The notes under the pieces were generated by a model. It had not been told where the DNA came from. It was given only the letters and a program-made list of their open reading frames with translations, and did no database searches. Position numbers and translations under genes: made by a program. Below are positions 31,881 through 41,211 of a stretch of DNA of 54,363 nt, piece by piece. This stretch comes from Hyphomicrobiales bacterium (GTDB taxonomy: Bacteria > Pseudomonadota > Alphaproteobacteria > Rhizobiales > Beijerinckiaceae), in NCBI GenBank assembly GCA_027484655.1, contig JAIXSM010000059.1, positions 1 to 54,363 on the forward strand, read 5' to 3'. Within the stretch, counting starts at the first letter, position 1. The number at the start of each line of letters is the position of its first letter.

Positions 31881-33398
31881 TCAGCTCCGGCTGCAGGCCG
31901 CGCCGCCGAGAACGCAGAATTTGGCGCAGTGCGGATGGTTCAGCGACACAGGCGCGGACGCCTCCGCAAGCGTGCGGCCGAGTTCAAACCGCTCGTCATA
32001 CGCGAGCAGCGTGCACGCGAGCACGGCAGGCGCATCGGCGCCCTTGCGCTTCACGACCATACGTGAGGATGCGCACATGACGTCGGAGGGCGACTTGTGC
32101 AGAATCCCCCAGCACGCCTCTGTGATCTCGGGGACATCGACGCCGGCGTCCATCTCCGGGAAAAGCACAAGCGCAACGGGATCGAACGCGTCCACCGCCA
32201 GCCCAATCTCCGCGAACAGGGCGCGATAACCCTCTCGCGCCGCGCTCTCTGACTCGCCGCTATACGTACGCCCGGCCACATGCACCCGAAACCCGTTGCG
32301 CGCCAGCCATTGCAGTCCATCGATAGCCGGCGCCCAGGATCGCGGGCCCCGCTCCAGCTCATGCAGGCGCGCAGTATAGTGGTCGAGCGAGACCCTCATG
32401 GTGAGACGGGCGCCGTAGCGCTGATTCAGCGCCACAAGCTCCTCCTCGAACCGCCGCATCGGCTTCATTGCATTGGTGAGCATCATCACATCGAAGCCAC
32501 GGGAGAGCGCGTCTTCCATCATCTCGATGACGCCGGCATTGAGAAACGGCTCGCCGCCCGTGAAGCCGATCTCGCGCGTACCCAGCTTGTCGCGCGCGAT
32601 CTCGTCCAGATACGCGCCAACCTCCGCCGGCGTGATGTACGCCAACCTGTCGTTACGCGGAGTGGACTCGATGTAGCAGCTGGCGCACGACAGGTTGCAC
32701 AGCGTGCCGGTGTTGATCCAAAGGGTGCGCAACTGATCGAGCGCCACCCGTGCGCGCCGGTCCCCGCCGGCCGTGATTTCGGGATGAACGAACTTCTCGC
32801 GTGCAATCGGCTTGGCTGCGGTGATCGTCGGCCAAACGAAATCCGGCGCGCCGGGCGCCCATGCGATCGGGGCCGGCGTCAACGGCTGTCCACGCATTTT
32901 CAGCTCGTCTTTCGGCAGCATCGAGCAATCCGCCCAAAGGCCGTCGGATGCGCTTTTCGCCAGCCCCACATGCTCGAAGACCAGCGAACCAGGGGTCTCG
33001 CCCGCCGTGATGACGCCGAACCAAACCCGCGGCGCGCCATCGTTAGCGGTGCGCGCCAGCGATCCCGTCGAGTGCCAGACGCGGCCTTCGAAAACCCGTG
33101 TAAATGGCAGCAACCCGGGCGCGACAACAATGGCCGCATCGAATGCGTCGAGTTCCGCCGCCAGAACCCGCGCGGGCGTCGATGCGAACACGCGCGCGGC
33201 AGAGGGGCTTGCGCCGGCAAGCGCGACGCCTACGCCATTGATTTCAATTACTTGCGCCTCGCAGGCTGTGATGTCCACCGCCTCAAGGTGAGCGAACCCG
33301 CGCCGCGCCGCCTCAGCGATCACGGCGTCCCTGGCGGCCGGTTCGCCGGCGCCGCAAAAAAGAAGGGCGCCCAGCGCCAGCTTGTGCGAGTCGAACAT
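31881..33398 (-). CDS. Radical SAM protein with extra N-terminal domain
   Basis: A 505-residue protein. The first ~215 residues are an unrecognised domain (starts MFDSHKLALGALLFCGAGEP; has WFGVITAGETPGSLVFEHV). The radical SAM core follows with the 4Fe-4S motif CNLSCASC (Cys234, 238, 241), FTGGEPF and VSLDHYTARLHELERG. The C-terminus has several cysteines (CWGIL, MCASSRM, LACTLL, HCAKFCVLGGAACSRS), consistent with an auxiliary cluster as in SPASM/twitch enzymes. Substrate unknown. The frame is open upstream to 33629 over the divergent gene, but the ATG at 33398 gives the natural start, though without a clear ribosome site. It ends next to the KGG gene. Confidence 0.85.
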   Translation of the reverse strand: MFDSHKLALGALLFCGAGEPAARDAVIAEAARRGFAHLEAVDITACEAQVIEINGVGVALAGASPSAARVFASTPARVLAAELDAFDAAIVVAPGLLPFTRVFEGRVWHSTGSLARTANDGAPRVWFGVITAGETPGSLVFEHVGLAKSASDGLWADCSMLPKDELKMRGQPLTPAPIAWAPGAPDFVWPTITAAKPIAREKFVHPEITAGGDRRARVALDQLRTLWINTGTLCNLSCASCYIESTPRNDRLAYITPAEVGAYLDEIARDKLGTREIGFTGGEPFLNAGVIEMMEDALSRGFDVMMLTNAMKPMRRFEEELVALNQRYGARLTMRVSLDHYTARLHELERGPRSWAPAIDGLQWLARNGFRVHVAGRTYSGESESAAREGYRALFAEIGLAVDAFDPVALVLFPEMDAGVDVPEITEACWGILHKSPSDVMCASSRMVVKRKGADAPAVLACTLLAYDERFELGRTLAEASAPVSLNHPHCAKFCVLGGAACSRS

Positions 33399-33609
33399 GG
33401 GCGAACTTATAGCATGGCTGGCGCCGACCTTGCCGCCACTGCGGGATTTGGACCGCGCGCGTCCTCGCGCGCAGGGTGCGGGCGGGGACGCCCGCGCTCC
33501 AGCCGATGGCGAAAAGCCGCCTCCGGCGTCTTCGGCGCGGCGCGAACCCGTGCTAGAAAGCATGTCGAACGCGGCTGGAAAGCGCCCGTGGAACTTGGGA
33601 GGACGAGAG

Positions 33610-34557
33610 ATGAGCGAACCGAAAGTCAACGGCCTGCGCGGCGCGGAACTGGCTGTCTATGATCTCGCGGCGAGCGTGGACTTCTACACCAGCAACTGGG
33701 CGCTGACCGAGGTCTCGCGTCATGGCGACCGCGCCTACCTGCGCGGCACGGGAGCCGAACACCACGTCATCACGCTCCATGAGCGCCCCAAGGCCGGGCT
33801 CGTCGCCGTCAATATGGCCGCGCAGGATCGCGCGGCGGTGGAAGGCCTGCACGCCAAGGCGCGCGGCATGGGCGTCGAGATCGTCAGCGGCCCGACCGCG
33901 CTCGATGCGGAGGGCGGCGGCGGCTACGGTTTCGAGTTGCGCACCCCCGAAGGCCACCTGATCCGCATTTCGAGCGATGTGGCGACCCATGCGGACGCCA
34001 TCGACGATCCGACCCGACCTGTGCGCGCGAACCACGTGGTGCTGAACTCGCCCGACATCGACAACCAGATGCAGTTCTTTCTCGATACGCTCGGGTTCCA
34101 GTTCTCGGACTTTTCCGGGCACATGCACTTCATCCGCTGCTCGCGGAACCATCACTCCATCGCCATCGCCAAGTCGCAGGGCGCCGGCCTCAACCACATC
34201 GCCTTCGAGATGAAGGACTACGACGGCCTGATGCGCGGCGTCGGCCGCATGCGCATGGCCGACGAGGAGCCTGGCTGGGGTGTTGGCCGCCACGCCGGTC
34301 CCGGGCGCAACATCTTCTCGTACTTCGTCGATCCGAACGGCTTCGCGATTGAATACACGACGGACGTGGATCAGGCCGGAGACGACTACGTGTCGCGCCG
34401 CGAAGACTACTGGCAGAACGTGCCCATGCGCCCGTGCGCGTGGGCGGGCGCCAAGATGGTCCCCTCGCCGCGTATGCGCGCCGCCATGGAAGGCAAGCTC
34501 ATCGAGGAGCGCAACCGCAGCTGCGATGACGTGATCTCCGAGCGCATGGCGGGCTGA
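33610..34557 (+). CDS. VOC-family extradiol dioxygenase-like protein
   Basis: A 315-residue two-domain vicinal-oxygen-chelate protein. The N-terminal half (GAELAVYDLAASVDFYTSNW) and the C-terminal half (NHVVLNSPDIDNQMQFFLDTLGF) each form a paired beta-alpha module. The iron ligands expected for catechol 2,3-dioxygenases are present in the second half: His in NHVVLN, His in LNHIAFEM and Glu in AIEYTTD. It probably opens a catecholic ring. Its neighbour, a fumarylacetoacetase-family enzyme, works on ring-cleavage products, which supports an aromatic degradation role, though the two genes are convergent and not an operon. GGGAGG precedes the ATG at 33610. Confidence 0.87.
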   Translation: MSEPKVNGLRGAELAVYDLAASVDFYTSNWALTEVSRHGDRAYLRGTGAEHHVITLHERPKAGLVAVNMAAQDRAAVEGLHAKARGMGVEIVSGPTALDAEGGGGYGFELRTPEGHLIRISSDVATHADAIDDPTRPVRANHVVLNSPDIDNQMQFFLDTLGFQFSDFSGHMHFIRCSRNHHSIAIAKSQGAGLNHIAFEMKDYDGLMRGVGRMRMADEEPGWGVGRHAGPGRNIFSYFVDPNGFAIEYTTDVDQAGDDYVSRREDYWQNVPMRPCAWAGAKMVPSPRMRAAMEGKLIEERNRSCDDVISERMAG

Positions 34558-34583
34558 CGCGCCCGACCATTCTCCCGAAATGC

Positions 34584-34612
34584 GAAGCCCCGGATCGCTC
34601 CGGGGCTTCTTT
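34584..34612 (+). terminator. Rho-independent terminator (usable in both directions)
   Basis: GAAGCCCCGG (34584-34593), loop ATCGCT, CCGGGGCTTC (34600-34609), then TTTCG. A perfect 10-bp stem between two convergent genes. Confidence 0.8.
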
Positions 34613-34642
34613 CGTTCTGGCGATCGCTCAGGTCATGCGGGC

Positions 34643-35554
34643 TCAGGTCATGCGGTTGACAAGTTCCCCAAGGCCCTCGACCCGGGTGCGCACCACGTCG
34701 CCCGCATTCAGGAACTCGCCGCGACCGTTGCCGACACCGTCCGGCGTACCGGTGAGGATCACATCCCCGGGCCACAGCGTAATGCGGCTGGACAGGAAAG
34801 AGATCTGCTCGCGGATATTGAAGATCATGTGCTTCGTGCTCGAGTCCTGCTTGCGCACGTCGTTGACGTCGAGCTGGATCGCGAGATCGTGCGGATCGGC
34901 CACGTCGCGGGCGAGCGTGATCCAAGGCCCCATGGGGCACGAGCCGTCGAACGACTTGTGCGACGTCCAGTCGGTGGCGAACAGCGAGCCAGCAGGCGCC
35001 GCGGCGCGGCGGCCAAGGTCGCGCGCCGAGAGATCGTTGGCGACCAGATAGCCGGCGACATAGTCCAGCGCGTCCGCCTGCGAGACGTTGACAGCCTTGC
35101 GGCCGATCACGACCGCAAGCTCGGCCTCCCAGTCCACCTTCTTCGAGGCGGGCGGCAGCTTCACGGGATCATTGGGGCCAACGACGGCGCGCGAGGACTT
35201 GATGAAGTGCCACGGCTCAAGGCCAAGATCATGCGGGTCCGGCGGCGGCGGCAATCCCTTGGCGCGCGCCATTTCGGCGGCATGGTCGCCGTAGTTCGAC
35301 CCCGCGCAATAAACGGCGCCCGGAAGCGGTATGGGCGAAAGAAGCGTCGCCCCAGCGAGCGCGATCCCCTGCCCGCCGGCCTTCGCCGCCGCATCAAGCC
35401 GCGGAAGCGCGCTCTCCCATGCGTCGAGAATAGCTTGCACGCTCGCGTCCGCAGCCACGCCGGTCGCCTGCGCGGCGTCCACGAGCCGGTCGCCCACGAC
35501 CAGGCCTGCGCGCGGCCCTGCCTCAGATAGATAAGTGGCCAGCCTGAAGGACAT
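34643..35554 (-). CDS. Fumarylacetoacetate hydrolase family protein
   Basis: A 303-residue FAH-family enzyme. The catalytic core shows GSNYGDHAAEM, KSSRAVVGPND, DWEAELAVVIGRKA, VANDLSARDLGRR, SHKSFDGSCPMGPWI and LTGTPDGVGNGR, which supply the metal-binding acids (E-x-E and D). Members hydrolyse or decarboxylate acyl-pyruvate-like products of aromatic ring cleavage, e.g. in homoprotocatechuate or gentisate breakdown. The ATG at 35554 is preceded by AAGGGGGGAAA. Exact substrate unclear; it could act after the dioxygenase-like enzyme next door. Confidence 0.88.
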   Translation of the reverse strand: MSFRLATYLSEAGPRAGLVVGDRLVDAAQATGVAADASVQAILDAWESALPRLDAAAKAGGQGIALAGATLLSPIPLPGAVYCAGSNYGDHAAEMARAKGLPPPPDPHDLGLEPWHFIKSSRAVVGPNDPVKLPPASKKVDWEAELAVVIGRKAVNVSQADALDYVAGYLVANDLSARDLGRRAAAPAGSLFATDWTSHKSFDGSCPMGPWITLARDVADPHDLAIQLDVNDVRKQDSSTKHMIFNIREQISFLSSRITLWPGDVILTGTPDGVGNGRGEFLNAGDVVRTRVEGLGELVNRMT

Positions 35555-35723
35555 TTTCCCCCCTTTTCGATTGATTGCGCCCAAACTCTAGCGCGCTTTC
35601 CGATCGGACGAAATCGTCTCGCCGCAAGGAACGCGCCGGAGGACGGGTCGCCTGACAGGATATTTTCAACCGAAGGCGACGCCGCGCTTGCCTGCGGCGA
35701 CGGGCGGTGGCAAGCGAACAGGC

Positions 35724-37070
35724 ATGTCGGACACTCTCTCCAAGACCCCGGGCGCCAAGGCCGCCCCGCGCATCTCCTTCGTCTCGCTGGGCTGCCCGAA
35801 GGCGCTCGTCGACTCAGAGCGCATCATCACGCGCCTGCGGGCCGAGGGCTACGAGCTCACAAAGTCCCACGCCGGGGCGGACGCGGTGGTGGTCAACACC
35901 TGCGGCTTTCTTGACTCCGCCAAGCGCGAGTCGCTGGAGGCCATCGGCGCGGGCCTGAGCGAGAACGGCAAGGTGATCGTGACCGGCTGCATGGGCGCCC
36001 AGCCTGAGGAAATTCGCGCGGCTTTCCCGAACGTGCTCGCGATCACGGGGCCGCAGGCCTACGAGAGCGTGCTCGAGGCTGTCCATGAGGCTGCTCCGCC
36101 CGCCCACGATCCGTTTGTGGATCTGGTGCCGCCCCAGGGCGTCAAGCTCACGCCGCGGCATTACGCGTACCTGAAGATTTCCGAAGGCTGCAACAACACC
36201 TGCTCCTTCTGCATCATTCCGGATCTGCGCGGGAAACTGGTCTCCCGGTCCGCCGCCGACGTGCTGCGCGAGGCTGAAAAGCTCGTGAAGGCCGGCGTGA
36301 AGGAACTGCTCGTCATCTCCCAGGACACGTCCGCCTACGGGGTCGACGTGAAATATGCGGAGAGCATGTGGGGCGACCGCGCCGTGCGCGCGCGCTTCCT
36401 TGATCTGTCCCGCGAACTGGGCTCGCTCGGCGCGTGGGTGCGCCTGCACTACGTCTATCCCTACCCGCACGTGGACGACGTCATCGAGCTGATGGCTGAA
36501 GGGCTCGTGCTGCCCTACATCGACGTGCCGTTCCAGCACGCCTCGCCCAAGGTGCTCAAGGCGATGAAGCGCCCGGGCAATCAGGACAAGACGCTGGAGC
36601 GCGTGCGCCGCTGGCGCGAAATCTGCCCGGATCTCGCCATCCGCTCCACGTTCATCGTCGGCTTCCCCGGCGAGACGGAAGAGGACTTCGAGATGCTGCT
36701 CGAATGGCTGCGCGAGGCGAAGCTCGACCGCGTGGGCGCCTTCAAGTACGAGCCCGTGAAGGGCGCGGCAGCCAACGATCTGGGCCTGCCCCTCGTCTCC
36801 GACGAGGAGAAGGATCGGCGCTACAAGCGGTTCATGGAGACGCAACAGGCGATCAGCGCGCGCATCCTGAAAAACAAGGTCGGCAAGCGCGTGCAGGCCA
36901 TCATCGATGAAGCCGGCCCAACTGTCTCCAAAGGCCGCACGAAGTCCGACGCGCCCGACATTGACGGCTCGATCCACATCGCCTCGCGCCGCCCTCTACG
37001 CGCGGGCGACATCGTCAGTGTGAAGGTCGAGCGCGCTGACGCCTACGATCTCTTCGGCGTGGCGGTCTAG
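35724..37070 (+). CDS. rimO: Ribosomal protein S12 methylthiotransferase RimO
   Basis: A 448-residue methylthiotransferase. The UPF0004 domain has three cluster cysteines in [24 protein letters not shown] and [11 protein letters not shown]. The radical SAM core has [23 protein letters not shown] domain closes the protein ([10 protein letters not shown] ... [18 protein letters not shown]). The combination LGCPKxxVDSE and CSFCIIP is typical of RimO rather than MiaB. It adds the beta-methylthio group to Asp of ribosomal protein S12. I use the ATG at 35724; a TTG at 35688 would add 12 residues. The last four bases overlap the convergent radical SAM gene. Confidence 0.95.
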   Translation: MSDTLSKTPGAKAAPRISFVSLGCPKALVDSERIITRLRAEGYELTKSHAGADAVVVNTCGFLDSAKRESLEAIGAGLSENGKVIVTGCMGAQPEEIRAAFPNVLAITGPQAYESVLEAVHEAAPPAHDPFVDLVPPQGVKLTPRHYAYLKISEGCNNTCSFCIIPDLRGKLVSRSAADVLREAEKLVKAGVKELLVISQDTSAYGVDVKYAESMWGDRAVRARFLDLSRELGSLGAWVRLHYVYPYPHVDDVIELMAEGLVLPYIDVPFQHASPKVLKAMKRPGNQDKTLERVRRWREICPDLAIRSTFIVGFPGETEEDFEMLLEWLREAKLDRVGAFKYEPVKGAAANDLGLPLVSDEEKDRRYKRFMETQQAISARILKNKVGKRVQAIIDEAGPTVSKGRTKSDAPDIDGSIHIASRRPLRAGDIVSVKVERADAYDLFGVAV

Positions 37071-38113
37071 GCGACCTCCGCACCCTCGCGGCGCGCGAAC
37101 TCATCCGGCGACAACGCGTCGAGATTGTCCGGCGCGGTATGCAGAAAAGTGCAGGAGCTGCAGGCTGGATTTTCATGTCTCCTGCGCTCCAGATGCATCA
37201 TCCGGAATCGCCTGAGCGCATCGCCGCGCCAGACCTGCTCCAGAGTCTCGGTGCGCAGGTTCCCGACAATGGTGCGCTTCGCCCAATCAACGCAGCACAC
37301 GCTGACCGTGAGATCGGAATGCACAACCAGTGAATAGAAGGGAAAGGGACAGACCTCCTTGCGGCGCCCGAAGAATGGAGTTGCGAGCAATTCGTCCCGG
37401 GAGCGACCTGACAGGCTGCCCTCCTCCGGATCGTCCCAGTTCATAACGGGCTCAATGGCAACCTGATCGCACACGGGGGCGAAGAGCGCGATGAACCGCT
37501 GGTTTGTCGCGGCGTCTCCACTGTCGATCATCTTGACGTAAATGTAGGGGTTGCTGAACCCCTGAGCGTCGCGCAGCTCCTTGAGCCTTCGCACCTGCGT
37601 ATGGATGCGGTCGAACGGGATCCGCGACGTCGTGATGCGCGTAAAGCTCTCCTGATCGGTCCCGTAGACCGAGATCCGCAGGTAATCGAGCCCGGAGGCG
37701 ATCACCCGCTCCGCCATGGACTCATTGAGGAGCGTGCCGTTGCTTGTCACAACGACCCGGTCGGCGACGCCTCTGGCTTTTGCCAGGGCGATGAACTCGG
37801 GCAGACGCCGGTTCGCGAACGGCTCTCCGAGCATGTAAAGATTCAGCGTCCTGAGCCGCCCCAGGCTCAGGATCTGGTCACACACCTGACCGAACGCCTC
37901 CAGATCGAGGCTCGACGGCCCGCCTGTCTTCTCCTCGTAGTCCGGGAACGATTCCGGACAGAACGAGCACTTCAGATTACAGACGTTCGTCGGCTCGACG
38001 TAGATGGACAGCGGGGCCTCGATTGGCGCCGCCGCAGCCAGATCGAGGCGCTGGGCGTCCGCGCGAAGCTGCGTATAGCGCGGCGTTTGCGCGTGCGATT
38101 CTTCAACCGTCAT
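37067..38113 (-). CDS. Radical SAM/SPASM protein, substrate unknown
   Basis: A 348-residue radical SAM enzyme with a short N-terminal extension, the cluster motif CNLKCSFC (Cys45, 49, 52), a MoaA-like core ([25 protein letters not shown]) and a C-terminal SPASM-like region: [20 protein letters not shown] (parts), [17 protein letters not shown] and [14 protein letters not shown] proteins modify peptides or proteins or make cofactors, but no precursor peptide is seen next to it. Overlaps rimO by four bases at the 3' end. Unrelated in its N-terminal part to the radical SAM protein at 31881. Confidence 0.85.
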   Translation of the reverse strand: MTVEESHAQTPRYTQLRADAQRLDLAAAAPIEAPLSIYVEPTNVCNLKCSFCPESFPDYEEKTGGPSSLDLEAFGQVCDQILSLGRLRTLNLYMLGEPFANRRLPEFIALAKARGVADRVVVTSNGTLLNESMAERVIASGLDYLRISVYGTDQESFTRITTSRIPFDRIHTQVRRLKELRDAQGFSNPYIYVKMIDSGDAATNQRFIALFAPVCDQVAIEPVMNWDDPEEGSLSGRSRDELLATPFFGRRKEVCPFPFYSLVVHSDLTVSVCCVDWAKRTIVGNLRTETLEQVWRGDALRRFRMMHLERRRHENPACSSCTFLHTAPDNLDALSPDEFARREGAEVA

Positions 38114-38189
38114 GGCGTCGTCCGGATAGGCTAATCTTGACCGTCACCTTAGACGCAATGAATGTGTGCGCAGTTAACGCCGCCGCCAC

Positions 38190-39161
38190 TCACGGGATGA
38201 GGACGGTCGACCCCGTCGTTCCACGCCCTTCCAGCAGCTTGTGCGCAGCCACCACATCATCCAGCGCGAACGTGTGGTTGACGGGGATGCGCACCTTGCC
38301 GGACGCCACCACTGCAAACAGGTCCGCCGCCATGGCGTCCAGATCCTCGCGCTTGGCGATGTATGTGTAGAGCGTCGGCCGCGTGCAGAACAGCGAGCCC
38401 TTCTGCATCAGCAGGGCGATGTTGAAGGCATCGATCGCGCCAGACGCAGAGCCATACGACACGAACATGCCGAGCGGGCGTATGCAATCGAGAGACGCCG
38501 GGAACGTCGCCTTGCCGACGCCGTCATAGACCACGTCGCATAGCTTGCCGCTGGTGATCTCCCTCACGCGCTCGACGAAGTTCTCTTCGCCATAGAGGAT
38601 TACGTGGTGGGCGCCGGCGGCCTTGGCCTCCGCGGCCTTCGCCTCCGAGCCGGCCGTGCCAATGACGGTGGCGCCGAGCGCATTGCCCCACTGGCACAGG
38701 ATCTGGCCAACGCCGCCCGCCGCCGCATGGACGAGGATCGTATCACCCGCCTGCACCCTGTAGGTGCGGCGCAGGAGGTACTGCGCAGTGAGGCCCTTCA
38801 GCATCATGCCGGCGGCGGTCTCGAACGAAATGTCATCTGGCAGCTTCACAGCGAAGCGCGCGTCGAGAACGCGCTCCTGCGCGTAGCAGCCAAGAGTCGC
38901 CGTGTAGCCGATACGATCACCAACAGAGAAGCCCGCCACGTCGGGGCCCAGGGCGACAATCTCGCCGGCCGCCTCGTTGCCGAGCACGAACGGCGTCTCG
39001 GCCTTATAGGCGCCGGCGCGGAAATAGGTGTCGATGAAGTTCAGGCCAATGGCGCGGTTGCGCACGCGCACCTGCCCCGGACCGGGCTCGCCAACGGCCA
39101 CGTCCTCGATCAGCATCGATTCCGGTCCGCCCGGATTGCGCACGACGACTGCCTTCACCAT
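38190..39161 (-). CDS. Quinone oxidoreductase (QorA-like, zinc-free MDR)
   Basis: A 323-residue medium-chain reductase of the NADPH:quinone oxidoreductase type: KAVVVRNPGGPESMLIEDV, NFIDTYFRAGAYK, LGNEAAGEIVALG, VHAAAGGVGQILCQWGNALGA (nucleotide-binding Rossmann turn AAGGVG; read in parts) and VYDGVGKATFPASLDCI. No zinc-binding cysteines are seen, as in this subfamily. It reduces quinones with NADPH in the cytoplasm. AGGAGGG precedes the ATG. It stands alone. Confidence 0.92.
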   Translation of the reverse strand: MVKAVVVRNPGGPESMLIEDVAVGEPGPGQVRVRNRAIGLNFIDTYFRAGAYKAETPFVLGNEAAGEIVALGPDVAGFSVGDRIGYTATLGCYAQERVLDARFAVKLPDDISFETAAGMMLKGLTAQYLLRRTYRVQAGDTILVHAAAGGVGQILCQWGNALGATVIGTAGSEAKAAEAKAAGAHHVILYGEENFVERVREITSGKLCDVVYDGVGKATFPASLDCIRPLGMFVSYGSASGAIDAFNIALLMQKGSLFCTRPTLYTYIAKREDLDAMAADLFAVVASGKVRIPVNHTFALDDVVAAHKLLEGRGTTGSTVLIP

Positions 39162-39373
39162 TGGATCGCCCTCCTGCCTGCCTCTTGGGCCATGTGGCAG
39201 CCGTATGCCTGCCGTGCCCGCCGCAACCGCCTTTATGCATGGCGCCGGAGGCTGCGCAATGGCAGGCTGTCGCTCATGGATGGACTCGCCGCACCAGAGG
39301 CCGTTGAGCGCGCCCGGCCGACGCGCCCGGGCATGGCGGCCCCCACATTCGCGGAGATGTTCACGCCCAACTC

Positions 39374-39589
39374 ATGCATCGCATGGCCCAGCTTATGGAA
39401 TTCACGACGAAGCAGCCAATGGTCCATGACGCCCGCGCCCGCCGCGAGGTGCGACGCCTGCTGCTGAAGGCGGGATTGAACCGGCGCGTCGTCGTATACG
39501 TGAAAGACATAGAGACCGCGCGCGCACGCCACATTCGCAGGCAAACGCTCGCGCACAGCACACAATCTCTCTTCACCCGATCAAGCTGA
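39374..39589 (+). CDS. Possible small hypothetical protein
   Basis: A 71-codon frame beginning MHRMAQLMEFTTKQ, with RREVRRLLLKAGLNRRVVVYVKDIETARARHI (parts) in the middle. Third positions are mostly G or C, as in real genes here, and the residue pattern is protein-like, but there is no clear ribosome site and I know no relative. An overlapping minus-strand frame (39233-39565) is weaker. Could be non-coding. Confidence 0.3.
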   Translation: MHRMAQLMEFTTKQPMVHDARARREVRRLLLKAGLNRRVVVYVKDIETARARHIRRQTLAHSTQSLFTRSS

Positions 39590-39720
39590 CGCCAACCACA
39601 GGCGCATTTGTAGGCGCCCTTTGTGTCTCTGCGCAGCCGCGCCGTAAATACTTGCGCGCCAGATGAGCAATTGGGCGCCTCGCCTAAAAATAGTGCGTAA
39701 GTAACAGCCTAGCCCCACAA

Positions 39721-39754
39721 GCGCCCTTGGCGCCGCCCTTTTTGACAAGGGCGC
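39721..39754. repeat. Inverted repeat upstream of the cyanate operon
   Basis: GCGCCCTTG (39721-39729) and CAAGGGCGC (39746-39754), 16 bases apart, ending 16 bases before the sigma-54 -24 element. It may be an operator or a small hairpin; it does not match the usual NtrC site TGCACC-N5-GGTGCA. Confidence 0.5.
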
Positions 39755-39770
39755 CCGCGGAAAGAGCCTC

Positions 39771-39785
39771 TGGCACGCCCGTTGC
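39771..39785 (+). promoter_or_regulatory. Sigma-54 promoter of the cyanate operon
   Basis: TGGCACGCCCGTTGC followed by T: an exact TGGCAC-N5-TTGCW match with GG-N10-GC spacing. The RNA would start near 39797, thirty bases before the ATG. Sigma-54 control fits nitrogen scavenging under NtrC. Confidence 0.8.
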
Positions 39786-39826
39786 TTTGCATCTCTCAAA
39801 GCCAGAACCAGAGGAGCTTGAGGGCT

Positions 39827-41206
39827 ATGGGGATCTTCCGCAATCCGTTCGACGCGAACACTCGACTTGGCAAAGGTTGCTCCTGCGGCGCGCATGACTC
39901 GCAGGAGGCGCATGAGCGCGCATTCCGCGCCGAGGCGGCTGATGCGCCGTCCTCGGACGAAACCAACTACGAGCGCGTGGTGCAATCTGCTGTGCTGCGC
40001 GCAATGTTCCCGGTGGATGCGCACCGCCGCGCGTTCCTCTCCGCTGTTGGATGGTCCACGGCGGCTGCGGCAATCTCGTCCATCTTCCCCGTCGCGACCG
40101 CGACCGATGCCTTTGCGCAGACCGGCCCGATTGAAAAGAAGTCGCTGAAAGTCGGCTTCATTCCGATCACTTGCGCGACGCCGATCATCATGGCCGATCC
40201 GCTTGGCTTCTATAAAAAGCACGGCCTCGACGTAGAGGTCATCAAGACCGCCGGGTGGGCGGTCATTCGCGACAAGACGATCAACAAGGAGTACGACGCG
40301 GCGCACATGCTCGCGCCCATGCCCATCGCCATCACCATGGGCATCGGCTCCAACCCTATCCCCTACACGATGCCGGCGGTGGAGAACATCAACGGCCAGG
40401 CGATCACCCTCGCCACCAAGCACAAAGACAAGCGCAATCCGAAGGATTGGAAGGGCTTCCGCTTCGGCGTTCCGTTCGACTTCTCGATGCATAACTATCT
40501 GCTTCGCTACTACCTCGCGGAGCATGGCCTGGATCCGGACCGCGACGTGCAGATCCGCTCTGTGCCGCCGCCGGAAATGGTCGCCAACCTGCGCGCCGAC
40601 AACCTCGATGGCTTCCTCGGGCCCGATCCGTTCAACCAGCGCGCTGTTTATGATGGCGTCGGCTTCATCCACATTCTCTCAAAAGAGCTGTGGGACGGGC
40701 ATCCGTGCTGCGCGTTCGCTGCGAGCCGCGAGTTCATGACGACGATGCCGAACACCTATGCGGCGTTGCTCAAGTCGATCATCGACGCGACCGCGTACGC
40801 GGCCAAGCTGGAAAACCGCAAGCAAATCGCAGAAGCGATTGCGCCCGCCAATTATCTCAACCAGCCGCAGATCGTGCTGGAGCAGATCCTCACCGGCGTC
40901 TACGCCGACGGCCTTGGCCAGGTGAAGAGAGATCCGAACCGCATCCAGTTCGACCCCTTCCCCTGGGAGTCGTTCGCGGTGTGGATCCTCACCCAGATGA
41001 AGCGTTGGGGCCAGGTGAAGGGTGACGTGGACTACCAGGGCATCGCCCGACAGGTGTTCCTCGCGACCGACACAACGAAACTCATGAAGGAAGTGGGCCT
41101 CACGCCGCCTGCAACCACATCAAAGACATTTGTCGTGATGGGCAAGACGTTCGATCCGGCCAAGCCCGAAGAGTACATCAACAGCTTCGCCATCAAGAGG
41201 ACGTAA
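39827..41206 (+). CDS. cynA: Cyanate/nitrate ABC transporter substrate-binding protein
   Basis: A 459-residue NrtA/CmpA/CynA-family binding protein. After ~65 variable residues a twin-arginine leader (HRRAFLSAVGWSTAAAAIS) precedes the mature domain: KVGFIPITCATPIIMADPLGFYKKHGLDVEVIKT (parts), GVPFDFSMHNYLLRYYLAEHG, PPEMVANLRADNLDGFLGPDPFNQRAV and a C-terminal WILTQMKRWGQ. It captures the anion in the periplasm and delivers it to the permease. Assigned to cyanate because cynS ends the operon; nitrate, bicarbonate or another anion cannot be excluded from sequence alone. GAGGG lies upstream of the ATG. Confidence 0.88.
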   Translation: MGIFRNPFDANTRLGKGCSCGAHDSQEAHERAFRAEAADAPSSDETNYERVVQSAVLRAMFPVDAHRRAFLSAVGWSTAAAAISSIFPVATATDAFAQTGPIEKKSLKVGFIPITCATPIIMADPLGFYKKHGLDVEVIKTAGWAVIRDKTINKEYDAAHMLAPMPIAITMGIGSNPIPYTMPAVENINGQAITLATKHKDKRNPKDWKGFRFGVPFDFSMHNYLLRYYLAEHGLDPDRDVQIRSVPPPEMVANLRADNLDGFLGPDPFNQRAVYDGVGFIHILSKELWDGHPCCAFAASREFMTTMPNTYAALLKSIIDATAYAAKLENRKQIAEAIAPANYLNQPQIVLEQILTGVYADGLGQVKRDPNRIQFDPFPWESFAVWILTQMKRWGQVKGDVDYQGIARQVFLATDTTKLMKEVGLTPPATTSKTFVVMGKTFDPAKPEEYINSFAIKRT

Positions 41207-41211
41207 GACAC

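Larger units (their letters stand above)
39162..39826. other. 665-bp stretch with no certain gene
   Basis: Divergent from qorA and leading to the cyanate operon. The first half shows only weak frames on both strands; a 71-codon plus frame at 39374 is listed separately. The second half is intergenic with a long inverted repeat at 39721 and a sigma-54 promoter at 39771, and a run of GCGC/GGCGCC-type short palindromes (39600-39700). Confidence 0.6.
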
